Shown here piece by piece: positions 1 through 12,694 of a stretch of 64,000 nt of DNA (positions are counted from its first letter, which is position 1; each line of letters begins with the position of its first letter). The position numbers were made by a program, and so were the translations under genes. Source of the DNA: Cinnamomum chago (lineage: Eukaryota > Streptophyta > Magnoliopsida > Laurales > Lauraceae); assembly GCA_038049695.1 (NCBI GenBank), contig CP142451.1, positions 64,976,001 to 65,040,000 of the forward strand. Direction: 5' to 3'. The notes under the pieces are model-generated. The model had not been told where the DNA came from and ran no database searches. It worked only from the letters and a program-made list of their open reading frames with translations.

Positions 1-115
1 CTCAAAATTCCCAAAGCTATATCAAAAGCTATTCTAATCCCAACTTAACTAAAATACACTAAACACACTTAAAACTAAAACACAACTTAATTAACACTAA
101 TCGACGACACTCGGG

Positions 116-606
116 ACGGGGTCTTATAAGGGAGAAGGGCGTTGCTGAAGTAGAACGCCTTGGGGTAGTTCTGTACGCCCAAAGGACGCAGGGAAGTTCT
201 TGCACCCATCTCCCCTTGTCCCGGTCTAGTCTCTTTTTGAGCCCATCGAGTACCACCTTGTTCGAGATCTCCGCCTGACCGTTGCTCTGTGGATATGCCG
301 GAGTTGAGTAGTAGTTCCTGATGCCGAACTCTTAGTAGAAGTTCTTGAAGAAATTAGAATCAAACTGCGTTCCGTTGTCCGAGACTAGGGTCACGGTACT
401 CCAAATCTTGTGATGATATTCTTCCATACGAAGTTTTTTGTATCATGCTCAGTGATGGAAGACAAGGCTTTTGTTTCTATCCATTTAGTGAAATAATCAG
501 TAGCTACTATTAGTCATCTCTTATTCCCTGGAGGTCGGTGGAGTGGTCCAACGATGTCGAGGCCCCATTGAACGAAGGGCCATGGACTGGAGAACGGGGT
601 TAGGTC
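116..606 (-). mobile_element. Gypsy-1 integrase core remnant
   Basis: The minus strand encodes a typical Gypsy integrase core end, with [17 protein letters not shown] followed by [19 protein letters not shown]. Upstream segments read like the catalytic core. Bases 1-115 do not continue integrase and were not identified. The segment joins across Copia-1 to the integrase start at 9,806. Confidence 0.7.
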
Positions 607-611
607 CTGTG

Positions 612-2362
612 TGTTAGTTTATGGTCTCAATACCAAGGGTATATGATGTAATAAATTGATTAATTTCTTTATTTATCAATAGAATTCATGCTTTTTCCTT
701 TCATGAGATGAATGGTGTTTTATATACTTGCACATAACCAATACAAAAGACATAATGGCTCATGAGATGAACCGAAGTCCATGAGTATACTAGATGTAAT
801 ACATGTGTATGGATGAGATCCACATACAGGAGACATGTATTGCAAATCTTATACTCAAATATCTTCACAACCAGGGATGAGATTGGACATCTCATCTGAC
901 AAGGTTGAAGTGCCTTGATCACTATGAGATAGTGTGATTTGTCTCGATCATCGAAATGTAAGATTCCGAATCATGGTGCTGGTACATTGGATGTATTGAA
1001 GGACCATGAGAAACACCTTATATACACTGTCTTTATTTTAAGGTCTGCTCTCATAATTCCCTAGCAATAGGCTCATAATCCTGAGACATTAATGAACTCA
1101 AGTTTCTATCTATTCATTTGCTTTGAGTCACCAATGAGTGAGGCCAATTGTGGGTCAACAACTCGTTGATTTGGGCACATGATAGTAGAACTGTGGGAAC
1201 ATTCAATGGTCAAGATGGAATCTATCTTTAATATCCCCTTGTGCCAATTAATGGATTTATCATTGGTAAGTGCGCACCCATTCCAATTAAGAATTAATTG
1301 GATCGGTACCAAATGATCACTATAATTAATTGGGGCGCAAGGATAATAAGATATGGATCTATTTTGGTGGACAGGTCCATTTGATCCATGGATATAGATA
1401 GAGGGGCCTACTTGTGGTTCTGTGGAAGTTTAGGGTCTTCATTGTAATTTATTCCTAAGACTGGAGTGCAATTGCATTTATTTGCAATTAATTGTGGGCC
1501 CGGATTGCACATCAGATGTGGGGTCGCGGGTCCCAGTTGGAGCCAGCTTTCTAAGGAATCCCTAGTGGTCCCCACGCTAGCCCAAATTATTAGAAAGATA
1601 CTAATTCTACTTGAACTCTAATAGGAAGGTTGTTATTTCTATTTGAAGTGAGACTTCTAATAGTGGTAATAGTAAGCTACTAATTATTAATGGAAGTAGG
1701 ACTTCTATTTTAATTAGAAAGGAGAAAGCTACTAATAGTTATGAAAGTGAGACTTCTATGACAATTAGCAAGGGAGATGTTTACTAATTTGTAATAGGAG
1801 TTAAACTTCTATTTCAAATAGGAAAAGAGATGGATTGGAGGGCTATATAAAGAGGAACAAACCCCTCTTGGTCATGCATCATACATAGAGCAACTTCAGG
1901 CCCTTTGTGCAAGTGTTGCACAAGTTCTCTTCCTCTCTAAGTTCTCCTCTCTTTCACCTTTAGTTCCTTAGAGTTACTAGTTAGGTTTTCTCTTGAAGAT
2001 TCCACCATCTTCTTGAGAAAAGAGATCTAATACGGGTAATGGCGTGGAAGATCAAAAGTTGTTGGAGATTTTGAATTGGATAGTGAAGGTGTTCATCATC
2101 AAAGGAAAGAACTCAAATTCTCCATTAGAGCACTACAAAGCTCCAAAGGTATATCTACATCCATGTATGTTGTGGATTTCGTGGTTGCATGTTTAGGTGT
2201 TGTTTTCTATCTTCTAGATAGGCTATATTGTTGTACATGGTTTATGAGTTTGAGGGATTGCATCCTGGATTGGGTTTGTTGCCTTTTTAGACAATTGATC
2301 CCTGCATTAAGTGGGTCAAAAGTTTTTTGAAACCTGTCTGGAAGGCCCACCTACTTCCAACA
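612..2362 (+). repeat. Copia-1 5' LTR
   Basis: The LTR starts TGTTAGTTTATGG and ends CTTCCAACA, directly before the primer site. It contains four GAAGT-n-ACTTC palindromes at 1,645-1,809 and a TATATAAAG box at 1,844-1,852, so its transcription start probably lies near 1,875. Confidence 0.93.
1645..1852 (+). promoter_or_regulatory. Copia-1 LTR promoter: four palindromes and a TATA box
   Basis: GAAGTGAGACTTC at 1,645, GAAGTAGGACTTC at 1,693, GAAAGTGAGACTTC at 1,743 and GGAGTTAAACTTC at 1,797 are spaced 48-54 bases. TATATAAAG follows at 1,844. The same array recurs in the diverged solo LTR. The binding factor is unknown. Confidence 0.5.
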
Positions 2363-4089
2363 ATTGGTATCAGAGCCATACCTCATCTCTAATCATGTTA
2401 GATCAGCATTCTTGCTCCAATCTTTGCATGAGATGCGAAGAAGATGAAGCAAGGGCTATGTAAGGATCAGTTTTTGATGAATTTACTTGGTTTGATAGTA
2501 GATTCATGTTTGGATAGTCACAAAAGGGTTTAATAATGATGGAAGGATGGTAGGAAGCCATTGGAACACATTGGAAGTGATTTGGGGAAGAATGGACACG
2601 AAACAGAAAAATCAATGTTGCAGGTTTCCGTCAGTCCAGTCGACCTGGCCCGTGCTCAGTCAACCGGCTGACTTACAAGTCGGTCGACCGAGCCCCCTGG
2701 CCGGTCGACCGAGCCTTCTGTGCAGAATGCTGCAGAAACTGATTTTTCCAGTTTCGGGTCTTCTTTTACTTCCTGTTTTTCCAGCATTATTTGGCAGCCT
2801 ATTTGTGTGATTTGTATGGTTGTATGAGATACTAACTTGCAGATGTTCATGTCCTCTCCATATGGCCCACAAGTCTTTTGCTTTCTTTTTATGGTGATTG
2901 GTTTATTTAAGGCTAAATGTAAAGGGCGTCATGGTTTCCTTGGTTTCCCGTGAAAGGGCAAGGCATGATGAATTTCCCTATAGCCCTTTCATTTCTATAT
3001 TTAGATTACCATGTAAGTCTCATAATCGAGGCATAGGAATTTATGTAATTTTTCTAAATTTGTAAATTCTGGCGATGTCCGAGACAAAGATTGGACTCTT
3101 ATTCAAAGAGTTTGAAGATTACCAAAAGAGTTTTGGAGTTGCCCAAAGAATTTGAGGAATTTCAAAGTTTTAGAAAGTCTAGAAGTCCAAGAAGTCTATT
3201 CCGCTAGGGCCATGTGGAGGAGAGGACTGGTTTCTATTTTTTAGCACTTTCTATTTATGGATGCATGCTTAATTTAGAAAATTTCCAAATCTGATCCAAA
3301 CATAGCAAGTTACTAAAATTGGTCAAATCAAATTAATTTTTAGAAAGAGTTCTAATTAGTGTTGATGACCCATGAGATGGACACATTGGTAACACTAATT
3401 TAGAAACTGGACTTTCCTTAAAATAACTTGACTTGGAACCAATCTTTGATCATATCATGAGATGATTTGATGTTCATATATATATGTGGGCCCTAATACC
3501 TTACAAGGAGATCCTCAATTCTAAAATATTAAGTGGGAGCGGGGCATTTATATTTAGAAATTCTCATGGTTTTCCACCGTAGGTCCATTGTAAGGAAAGT
3601 ATTAGCCTCGCGCCATCTTGAGAATGGCCGTTCCCCACGGAGGGCTTTTACTTGTCTGGTTACTAGATACGGATCTCCTATGGATAGTGTTGGTGAGATG
3701 GGGCGGGGGCCCACTCCCCAAGGAGGAGCTGCTCGCAACGGTTGTCATGCAATGCTAGTTGGTGGGTCACACTTAACTAAAATAATGATGTAGTATCCCC
3801 AAGGATTTGCCTCGTTTATTTTAGAAACCGAAACTAATCGGGAGTCATTCATTATTTGGTATGAGATACCTAGATAATAATGAATGAAGGGGATCATGAA
3901 AAGTTAGTCTTAATCCTAATTTTGACCAACTTTGATCCGCACCAATCTAGGTGGTATTCGCACTCCCCAAGGAGGCATACCCCGGGGATTAGGATTCATA
4001 TGTATTCTGAATTTAGTGGTTATGAGGATTCCATATAAATTTGGTAGAATACTAAACCCTAATGTCATTTAAATTCATTAATTGAATGT
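2363..4089 (+). other. Copia-1 leader between primer site and gag
   Basis: This 1.7-kb stretch starts with the primer site TGGTATCAGAGCCA at 2,365-2,378 and has no convincing gene. It holds a cluster of four GTCGAC-type palindromes (2,636-2,711), described separately. Long leaders of this sort are known in some plant Copia groups. Confidence 0.7.
2636..2727 (+). repeat. Palindrome quartet in the Copia-1 leader
   Basis: Four GTCGAC-like cores start at 2,639, 2,659 (GTCAAC), 2,683 and 2,704. The last two lie in perfect CGGTCGACCG palindromes. Spacings are 20, 24 and 21 bases. A TTCTGTGCAGAA follows at 2,716-2,727, and its reverse complement occurs between the two pairs of the quartet in the element at 36,070-43,971. 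Confidence 0.8.
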
Positions 4090-7000
4090 ATGGTTATGTG
4101 CTACAATATTTCAAGCATGAATTCAAATACTTTCAATCCACTTGTGACCATCCTCAACCAGAATAAATTAGTGGGATCCAACTATGTAGACCTGGATATA
4201 GTCCTGACAGCTTCAGGATATAAATATGTCCTTACCAAACCCCCCCTTGATGAGCCATTGCCGGAAGCATCACAGGAAGAGAATGAACTTTACACCAAGT
4301 GGGCCAAAGACGATGAGATGGCCAGATGTTATATACAGGCATCTATGTCTAGTGTTTTACAACACCAACATCAATCCTTTAAGACTGCATATGATATTAT
4401 ATCAAACTTAAAGGAGATGTTTGCCGAACAGGGCAGGCCTGCTAGACAGGCTGCTATGAGGGTGCTTATAAGCACCAAGATGGCTGTAGGCACACCAGTA
4501 CAGGACCATATGTTGAAAATGATGGACTCATTGAATGAGTTAGATGTACTGGGGGCTACGATTGATGCAGAATCGCAGATTGATATAATCCTTGAGTCAC
4601 TACCAGAGTCATTCAACAATTTCAAAGTCAATTACAACATGAATAAGATTAATCTGACTCTGACTAAGCTGTCTAGCCAGCTGGTGGTGACTGAAGGGAT
4701 TATGAAGAAAAAGTCAACTGCCCTGATGACAGAAAAGTCATTTGCCAAGTCCAAACCGAAAGGCAAAGGGCGGAAAGGCAAGAAGAAATCAGTTCCGAAG
4801 GGTCCTAAGGCAGAGAATGGTCCCAATGGTGGTGTTGGTAAGGCTAAAGGGTCGGGGACAAAAGGAAAGTGTTTCCACTGTGGTATGACAAGACATTGGA
4901 AAAGGAATTGTCCAGAATATCTGTCTAAGAAGAAGACGTCAGGTATGATTGAGTCACTTGTTTCTGAAGTTCGTTTTGCAACTAGTACTTCAGAATCTTG
5001 GTGTGTGGACTCCGGGGCAACTAATCACATATGTAATTCGTTGCAGGGGTTCAAGTAAAACCAGGAGACTCAGTGACGGCGAAATCATTGTCAACCTAGG
5101 ATCTGATGCTAAGGCGGATGCGGTCTCAGTAGGAGTTATTACTTTATGTTTTCAAGATAATAAGTTGGTTTTGTCAGACACTCTATATGTACCGTCTTTA
5201 AGACGGAATTTAATTTCAGTTTCTAGTTTGGTGAATAAAAGTTTTTCTATTACTTTTGGTACTGAAGTTGTCATAAAGAGGAACGGTACTTTTATATGTT
5301 CTGGCAAGGTAACCAATGGGCTTTATCTGTTAACTCCCACAATGTATGAGATACATGATACCGAAATAATTAATTTGCCATCATTAAAGAGAAGGTCACC
5401 TTCATCTAATCCAACAAAACTTTGGCACTTGATGCTAGGTCATATAAACCTAAATAGGATTGACAAGCTAGTGAAAGATGGTATCTTGCCTTCATTGGTT
5501 GTAGAACCAATGCCTGTCTGGAAGGCAAAACGACCAAAAGACCCTTTTCATCCAAGGGCAATAGGGCCAAAGATTTATTGGAATTAGTGCATACTGATGT
5601 GTGTGGACCCATAAATGTCAGGGCCAGAGGAGGATATGAGTACTTCATCACTTTCACAGATGACTACTCAAGATATGGATACATATACCTTATGCACTGC
5701 AAGTCCGAGGCTTTTGAAAAGTTCAAAGAGTTTCGAGCGGAAGCAGAAAAGCAATTAGGTAAAAGTATCAAGACTCTTCGATCAGATCGAGGAGGGGAAT
5801 ATCTGTCTGGAGATTTTATGGCACTTATCAGAAAATGGGATTCTATCCCATTTGTCTGCTCCTGGTATGCCTCAACAGAATGGAGTAGCGGAAAGAAGGA
5901 ACCGAACTCTTTTAGATATGATTAGGTCTATGTTGAGTTTCTCAGGATTACCTATATCCTTTTGGGGACATGCCTTGGATACTGCGATGTACATACTAAA
6001 CCTCGTACCATCTAAGTCTGTACCTAAGACTCCCTGGGAGTTATGGTCTGGGCGAAAGTCTAGTCTACAACATTTACACATTTGGGGTTGTCCGGCACAT
6101 GTGCTGAAGGTAAAGACGGATAAGTTGGAAACGAAGTCGGAAGTATGCACATTTGTAGGATATCCTAAAGGAACCAAAGGTTGGTTATTCTATAATCCCA
6201 GAGAGCAGAAAGTGCTGGTAAGCACCAATGCGGTTTTTCTGGAGGAAAATTATATGATGGACCGGAAATCTTTAGAAAATGTGATCTTGGAAGAGATTCA
6301 ATCAATTCCAAATCCAAGTATGACCGAACTTGAGGAAGAACCGCCCCAACCAGACCCAGTAGTTACACCAGTGCCTCGTCGTAGTGGGAGAATAATCAGG
6401 CCCCCTGATAGGTTCTCGTTATTGGGAGAGTCTTACGAGGCAATCCCGGAAGAACTAGAACATGATCCCTGTAACTATGATGAAGCAATTAATGACATAG
6501 ATTCGGGACATTGGCAAGATGCTATGAAAGCTGAGATGGAGTCTATGTACTCTAATCAGGTCTGGACACTTGTGGACTTGCTTGCCAATATCAAACCTAT
6601 TGGGTGCAAGTGGGTCTACAAGAGAAAAAGAGGACCAGATGGAAGAGTTGAGACCTTTAAAAGGCCAAACTTGTTGCGAAAGGGTATACTCAGAAAGAGG
6701 GTATTGATTATGAGGAAACCTTATCGCCGGTAGCCATGCTCAAGTCCATCCTGATACTCTTATCCATTGGGGCTCATCTCGATTACGAGATTTGGCAAAT
6801 GGATGTCAAGATGGCGTTTCTCAACGGTCATCTTGAGGAAGACATCTATATGATGCAGCCAAATGGTTTTATAGCAAGTAACAAAAGCAAAGAGTTTGCA
6901 AGCTGCAGAAGTCCATTTATGGACTGAAGCAGGCATCCCGAAGCTGGAACATCCGTTTTGACCGGGCAATCAAATCATTTGGTTTTAGTCAAAATCCGGA

Positions 7001-8031
7001 TGAGTCATGTGTGTACATGAAAAATGAAGGTGACAGGGTAGTTTTTCTGATTTTATATATTGACGACATCCTTCTCCTTGGGAAAGATATAGGAATGTTG
7101 TCAACGGTAAAAGTTTGGTTAGCAAAGACTTTTGATATGAAGGACTTAGGAGAAGCTAGTTACATACTAGGGATCAAACTCCATCGAGACCGGAAAAATA
7201 GTATCTCAAGCTGCTTACATAGATAAGGTACTAGTACGGTTTGCTATGCAGAACTCCAAGAAGGGTATCACGCCTTTTAGGCATGGAGTGCACCTTTCCA
7301 AGGATCAGGGTCCCAAAACCCTGGAGGAAAAGGAGCAGATGAGAGCAATTCCATACGCTTCGGCTGTTGGTAGCCTCATGTATGCTATGCTATGTACTAG
7401 ACCAGATATTTGTCATGCAGTGGGCTTAGTCAGCAGATATCAGTCTAACCCAGGTCCTGACCATTGGACTGCTGTAAAATGTATCCTCAAGTACTTGAGA
7501 AGAACTAGAGATTACATGTTGGTTTACGGCAGTGATGAGCTGATTTCAGTCGGATACACAGATTCTGACTTCATGTCAGATAAGGATTCCAAGAAATCCA
7601 CCTCTGGTTATGTGTTTATGCTTGGTCGAGGAGCTATCAGCTAGAGGAGTATTAAACAGGAATGTACCGCTGATTCCACTTCTGAGGCTGAATATGTAGC
7701 AGCTTGTGAAGCAGCTAAGGCAGCAGTATGGCTCAAAAGATTCCTTTTGGAACTTGGAGTGGTACCTTTGGCACGACAGCCGCTCACAGTTTACTGTGAC
7801 AGCAGCGGGGCAGTCGCTCAGTCCAAGGAACCCAGGAGCCATAAAAGCCAAAAGCACGTACAGAGGAAGTATCACTTGGTCAGAGAGATTGTACAGAGAG
7901 GTGATATTGAAATCACCAAGATAGCCTCTGCAGACAATCTGGTAGATCCATTTACTAAGCCTTTGACCACCAAGGTTTTTGAGCAGCATGTAGACGAGAT
8001 GGGCATTAGATGCAATCCTGATTGGCATTGA
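4090..8031 (+). mobile_element. Copia-1 gag-pol body
   Basis: Parts in order are gag with a CCHC knuckle (CFHCGMTRHWKRNC, near 4.87 kb), protease with DSGATNHIC (near 5.0 kb), the pre-integrase and integrase core with the VHTDVCGPI motif (about 5.4-6.2 kb), reverse transcriptase with the YIDDILL motif (about 6.5-7.2 kb) and RNase H (about 7.5-8.0 kb). The gag resembles that of Copia-2, so both belong to one Copia lineage. The body is broken. Confidence 0.9.
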
Positions 8032-8069
8032 GCCCAAGTGGGAGATTGTTAGTTTATGCTCTCAATACC
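8024..8069 (+). other. Inverted repeat around the Copia-1 polypurine tract and LTR start
   Basis: GGCATTGAG at 8,024-8,032 pairs with CTCAATACC at 8,061-8,069 at 8 of 9 positions. The 28-base loop holds the polypurine tract AAGTGGGAGAT and the first bases of the 3' LTR. Confidence 0.55.
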
Positions 8070-9800
8070 AAGGGTATATGATGTAATAAATTGATTAATT
8101 TCTTTATTTATCAATGCAATTCGTGCTTTTTCCTTTCATGAGATGAAAAGTGTTTTATTACTTGATTGCACATAACTAATACGAATGACATAATGGTTCA
8201 TGAGATGAACTGGAGTCCACAAGTATACTAGATGTAATACATGTGTATGGATGAGATCCACATACAGGAGACATGTATTAAAAATCTTATACTCAAATAT
8301 CTTCACAACCAGTGATGAGATTGGACATCTCATCTGACAAGGTTGCAGTGCCTTGATCACTATGAGATAGTGTGATTTGTCTCGATCATCGGAATATAAG
8401 ATTCCGGATCATGGTGCTGGTACATTGGATGTATTGAAGGGCCATGAGAAGCACCTTATATACAATGTCTTTATTTTAAAGTCTGCTCTCATAATTCCCT
8501 AGCAATAGGCTCATAATCCTGAGACATTAATGAACTCAAGTTTCTATCTATTCATTTGCTTTGAATCACCAATGAGTGAGACCAATTGTGGGTCAACACC
8601 TCGGTGATTTGGGCACATGATAGTAGAGCTGTGGGAACATTCAATGGTCAAAATGGAATCTATCTTTAATATCCCCCTGTGCCAATTAATGGATTTATCA
8701 TTGGTAAGTGCGCACCCATTCCAATGAAGAGTTAATTGGATCGGTACCAAATGATCACTATAATTAATTGGGGCTCAAGGATAATAAGATATTGATCTAT
8801 TTTGGTGGACAGGTCCATTTGATCCATGGATATAGATAGAGGGGCCTACTTGTGGTTCTGTGGAAGTTTAGGGTCTTCATTGTAATTTATTCCTAAGACT
8901 GGAGTGCAATTGCATTTATTTGCAATTAACTGTGGGCCCGGATTGCACATGAGATGTGGGGTCGCATGTCCCAGTTGGAGCCAGCTTTCTAAGGAATCCC
9001 TAGTGGTCCCCACGCTAGCCCAAATTATTAGAAAGATACTAATTCTACTTGAACTCTAATAGGAAGGTTGCTATTTCTATTTGAAGTGAGACTTCTAATA
9101 GTCGTAATAGTAAGCTACTAATTATTAATGGAAGTAGGACTTCTATTTTAATTAGAAAGGAGAAAGCTACTAATAGTTATGGAAGTGAGACTTCTATGGC
9201 AATTAGCAAGGGAGATGTTTACTAATTTGTAATAGGAGTTAAACTTCTATTTCAAATAGGAAAAGAGATGGACTGGAGGGCTATATAAAGAGGAACAAAC
9301 CCCTCTTGGTCGTGCATCATACATAGAGCAACTTCAGCCCCTTTGTGCAAGTGTTGCACAAGTTCTCTTCCTCTCTAAGTTCTCCTCTCTTTCACCTTTA
9401 GTTCCTTAGAGTTATTAGTTAGGTTTTCTCTTGAAGATTCCACCATCTTCTTGAGAATAGAGATCTAATACGGGTAATAGCGTGGAAGATCAAAGGGTGT
9501 TGGAGATTCTGAATTGGATAGTGAAGGTGTTCATCATCAAAGGAAAGAACTCAAATTCTCCATTAGAGCACTACAAAGCTCCAAAGGTATATCTACATCC
9601 TTGTATGTTGTGGATTTCGTGGTTGCATGTTTAGGTGTTGTTTTCTATCTTCTTGATAGGCTATATTGCTGTAAATGGTTTATGAGTTTGAGGGATTGCA
9701 TCCTGGATTGGGTTTGTTGCCTTTCTAGACAATTGATCCCTGCATCAAGTGGGTCAAAAGTTTTTTAAAACCTGTCTGGAAGGCCCACCTACTTCCAACA
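8047..9800 (+). repeat. Copia-1 3' LTR
   Basis: This is a second copy of the 612-2,362 repeat, from TGTTAGTTTATGC to CTTCCAACA. The TATA box is at 9,282-9,290. Differences from the 5' copy are concentrated in the first 250 bases. Confidence 0.93.
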
Positions 9801-9805
9801 TTGTG

Positions 9806-12689
9806 CTGGTTGGTGGAGAGAATGTGAGAACTTTTGACATTTTTCGCACTTCCTGGCATAGAGCTGAGCGTCTTTTTGCATGTATGGCCACCAGTAACCT
9901 TGGCTTATAGCTCGGTAAGCTAACGACTGACCTCCAATGTTGCTTCCACAGATTCCTTCATGGATTTCATAGAGGAAATCTTCGACTTTGCTCGTGTAAA
10001 CGCACAGGAGGTAAGGGCCGATGAAGGATTTTCTTTAGAGTTTGTCATCTGGAGATAACCAAAACCGAGCTGCTTTCAGCCTGATCTTGTGAGCTTCATT
10101 TCTATCTTCAGGGAGTTGGTCATCTCTTAGGTACGCTATGACTAGGTCCATCCAGCTTGGGCCGAGATCAGCGCACAAAACCTGCCGAGGTTGCTGGAGC
10201 TCTATACTTGGTTTTTCTAGCGTTTCCACCTCAACAGTTCTTTTCTTCCCAGCCTCGACAGTAGAGGCCAAGTTGGCAAGAGCGTCAGCATGGGAGTTAG
10301 ATTCTCTGCCGACCTATTTGACTTCGGCTTTCGGGAATTGTGAGAGGAGTTGCTTTGCGCAAGCCAAGTAGGCTGTCATCCTTTCGTCCCGGGCTTGGTA
10401 GTCCCCTCTCAGTTGGCTCGTCACCAGCTGAGAGTCGCTGAAGACTACCGGTTACCGTGCCCCCAGGATTTTAGGGCTACTGAGTCCTGCGATCAATGCT
10501 TCATACTTAACTTCGTTATTGGATGCTTTGAAGTCAAGTATCAAGGCTTGCTCGATGACAAGGCCTTCTGAAGATTGTAGAACAATGCCCGCGCCAGCCC
10601 TCTTGGAGGTTGAGGATCCGTCGACGAAGACCTTACATGCTGAATCAAGGAACTGCTTCTAAGATCGTTCTTGTTCCATTTCGGCACCTCGTCATCCTTA
10701 TTACCCCCCAGTTCGGTATCGATTTGTGTCAGTGTCGAACTAGGAGAGGTGAACTCCACAATGAAATCTGCCAAAATCTGGGCTTTGATTGTCATTCTGG
10801 GTTGATCTTGAAATCCTTCCAGAGAAGTCGGCTTTTCTAAAAAGGGACTTAAGCGGATGTTCTGTAACAACCACTATGGTGTACGTCTGGAAGTAATGAG
10901 AGAGTTTGCAAGAAGCACTAACGAGTGCTAATGCAATTTCCTCAAGTGGTAGATACCTAGTCTCGGCGTCAAGCATGATCTTGCTCGTGTAGTATATAGG
11001 CTTCTTCTGCTTCCCTTCTTCTCAAACTGATACCGAGTTCACTGCATGATCCGAGATGGCCAGGTAGAGGAAAAGCACTTCGCCCTGTTTCAGTGTAGAC
11101 AACAGGGGTGGTGAAGACAAGTAGGCTTTGAGTTCTTGAAGAGCTCTGTCGCACTCCGGAGTCCACTGGAACTTTGAGCTTTTCTTCAAAAGCTGGAAGA
11201 AGGGGCAATACTTGTCTGAAGCTCGGTTTATGAAGTGGTTCAGCACAGTTGCCATTCCTGTGAGAGTTTGGACTTGTTTCGCCGAGGTCGGACTCTGAAT
11301 TCCCCGGATCACCGAGATCTGCTCTGGATTGGCTTCGATTCCTCCTCGGGTGACCAGGCTTCCCAGGAAGTTACTGGAGCTGACACCGAATGTGCATTTG
11401 GAAGCGTTCAGTTTGACCGAAACTCTTTGAGAATGGCAAATGTTTTACTCAAGTCCGCCAAGTGGTCATGTGACCTTTTAGACTTAACAACCATGTCGTC
11501 AATGTAGACCTCCATTGTCTTTCCGAGCCGGGCTTGGAACATCTTCGTTGCCAGCCTATGGTAAGTTGCCCCCGTATTTTTTTAACCCAAAGGGCATCAC
11601 CTTGTAACAGTAGATGCCTTTAGGCATTATGAATGCGGTTTCCTCTTCGTCAGGCTCGTGCATCGAAATCTAATGGTAACCTTGGTAGGCATCAAGGAAA
11701 CTCATCCTGTCATGTCCAGCAGTGGCGTCAATCATCTGGTCGATCTTTGGGAGTGAGAAGCTATCCTTAGGATAGGCTTTGTTGAGGTTCGTGAAGTCCA
11801 CACAGACCCTTCACTTCCCCTTCTTCTTTTTTACTACCATTGTGTTGGCCAGCCATTCTGGATAGTGCACTTCCCTGATAGCCTTGGCCTCCAGGAGCTT
11901 TTAGACCTCCTCGATCACCGCTTCTGTTTGTGGGATCCCCATTCTACGAGCTTTTTGCATTATAGGTTTGTGCTTGGGGTCCACGTTCAGCTTGTGGCAC
12001 ATGATCTCGGGATCGATGTCTTGCATCTAGTATGGCGTTCAGGCGAAAACATCCTTGTTCTGCAACAAGAAGTTAAGCAGCTCGGACTTTTCATCTTTGG
12101 GGAGCTAGCTCCCGAGTATAAAATATCTCTCATGGTCGTCGGGATCAATTCTGACCTTGGTCAGATCTTCAACGCTTTTCTGCTCTGCAGATTGACCGAC
12201 ATCCCCGAGCTCTGCCTCGAGTTCGGCCAAATGTACCTGCTGCCGGTCTACTTCACCAGGTACCACAGCCATCAGGCACTGTTTGGTCATTTGCTGGTCT
12301 CCCCTCATTGTGACCACCTCAACTCGGTCGCTCGCATTCTCTAACGGGAACTTGGGTTTTTGGTGATGGGTGGAGGGCATTGCTTCCATGTTGTGCAACC
12401 AAGTCCGCCCCATGATTGCGTTATATGGGGATGGTGCATCCAGCACCAGGAAGTCAGCTATCATGGAGGCGCCTCCGATTTGGACTTCTAGGGAGACTTT
12501 CCCCTTAGGGTATACCGGTTTTGAGCTGAAGCCCACTAGGGGAGTGCGGGCTTCATGCAAGTCTTCATTTTTAAGACCCAGCTTCTTGAAGCAGTCAAAA
12601 TAGAGGATCTTTGACGAGCTCCCGGGATCCACAAGAATTCGCTTCACCTTGAAGTTCTTCAACCTCAGAGTGAGAATTAGTGGGTCGTT
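9806..12689 (-). mobile_element. Gypsy-1 pol region: protease to integrase start
   Basis: In element order this holds aspartic protease (about 12.6-12.1 kb), reverse transcriptase (about 12.0-11.1 kb), RNase H with the tether-like KFQWTPECDRALQELKAYL stretch near 11.1 kb, the additional RNase H (about 10.6-10.2 kb) and the zinc-binding start of integrase (about 10.0-9.8 kb). Copia-1 cuts the integrase, whose remainder lies at about 116-606. Confidence 0.75.
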
Positions 12690-12694
12690 GTGGG

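Larger units (their letters stand above)
612..9800 (+). mobile_element. Copia-1: Ty1/Copia retrotransposon inserted in Gypsy-1
   Basis: This element has two LTRs of about 1.75 kb (612-2,362 and 8,047-9,800), both running TG...CA, an initiator-Met primer site at 2,365-2,378 and a polypurine tract at 8,036-8,046. Flanking bases are CTGTG at 607-611 and TTGTG at 9,801-9,805, a 4-of-5 target duplication. Gag, protease, integrase, reverse transcriptase and RNase H follow in Copia order. It is broken, with about seven breaks. By eye the LTRs differ by roughly 2-4 %, so it is older than Copia-2 but probably only one to two million years old at usual plant LTR rates. Confidence 0.95.

Noticed and set aside
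1640-1815. Heat-shock elements in the Copia-1 LTR
   Set aside because: The GAA and TTC words are not in the contiguous 5-base phasing that heat-shock factors need, so only an unnamed palindrome array is claimed.
10138-12603. Plus-strand open frames across the Gypsy-1 pol region
   Set aside because: Shadows of the minus-strand pol sequence, with no independent domains.
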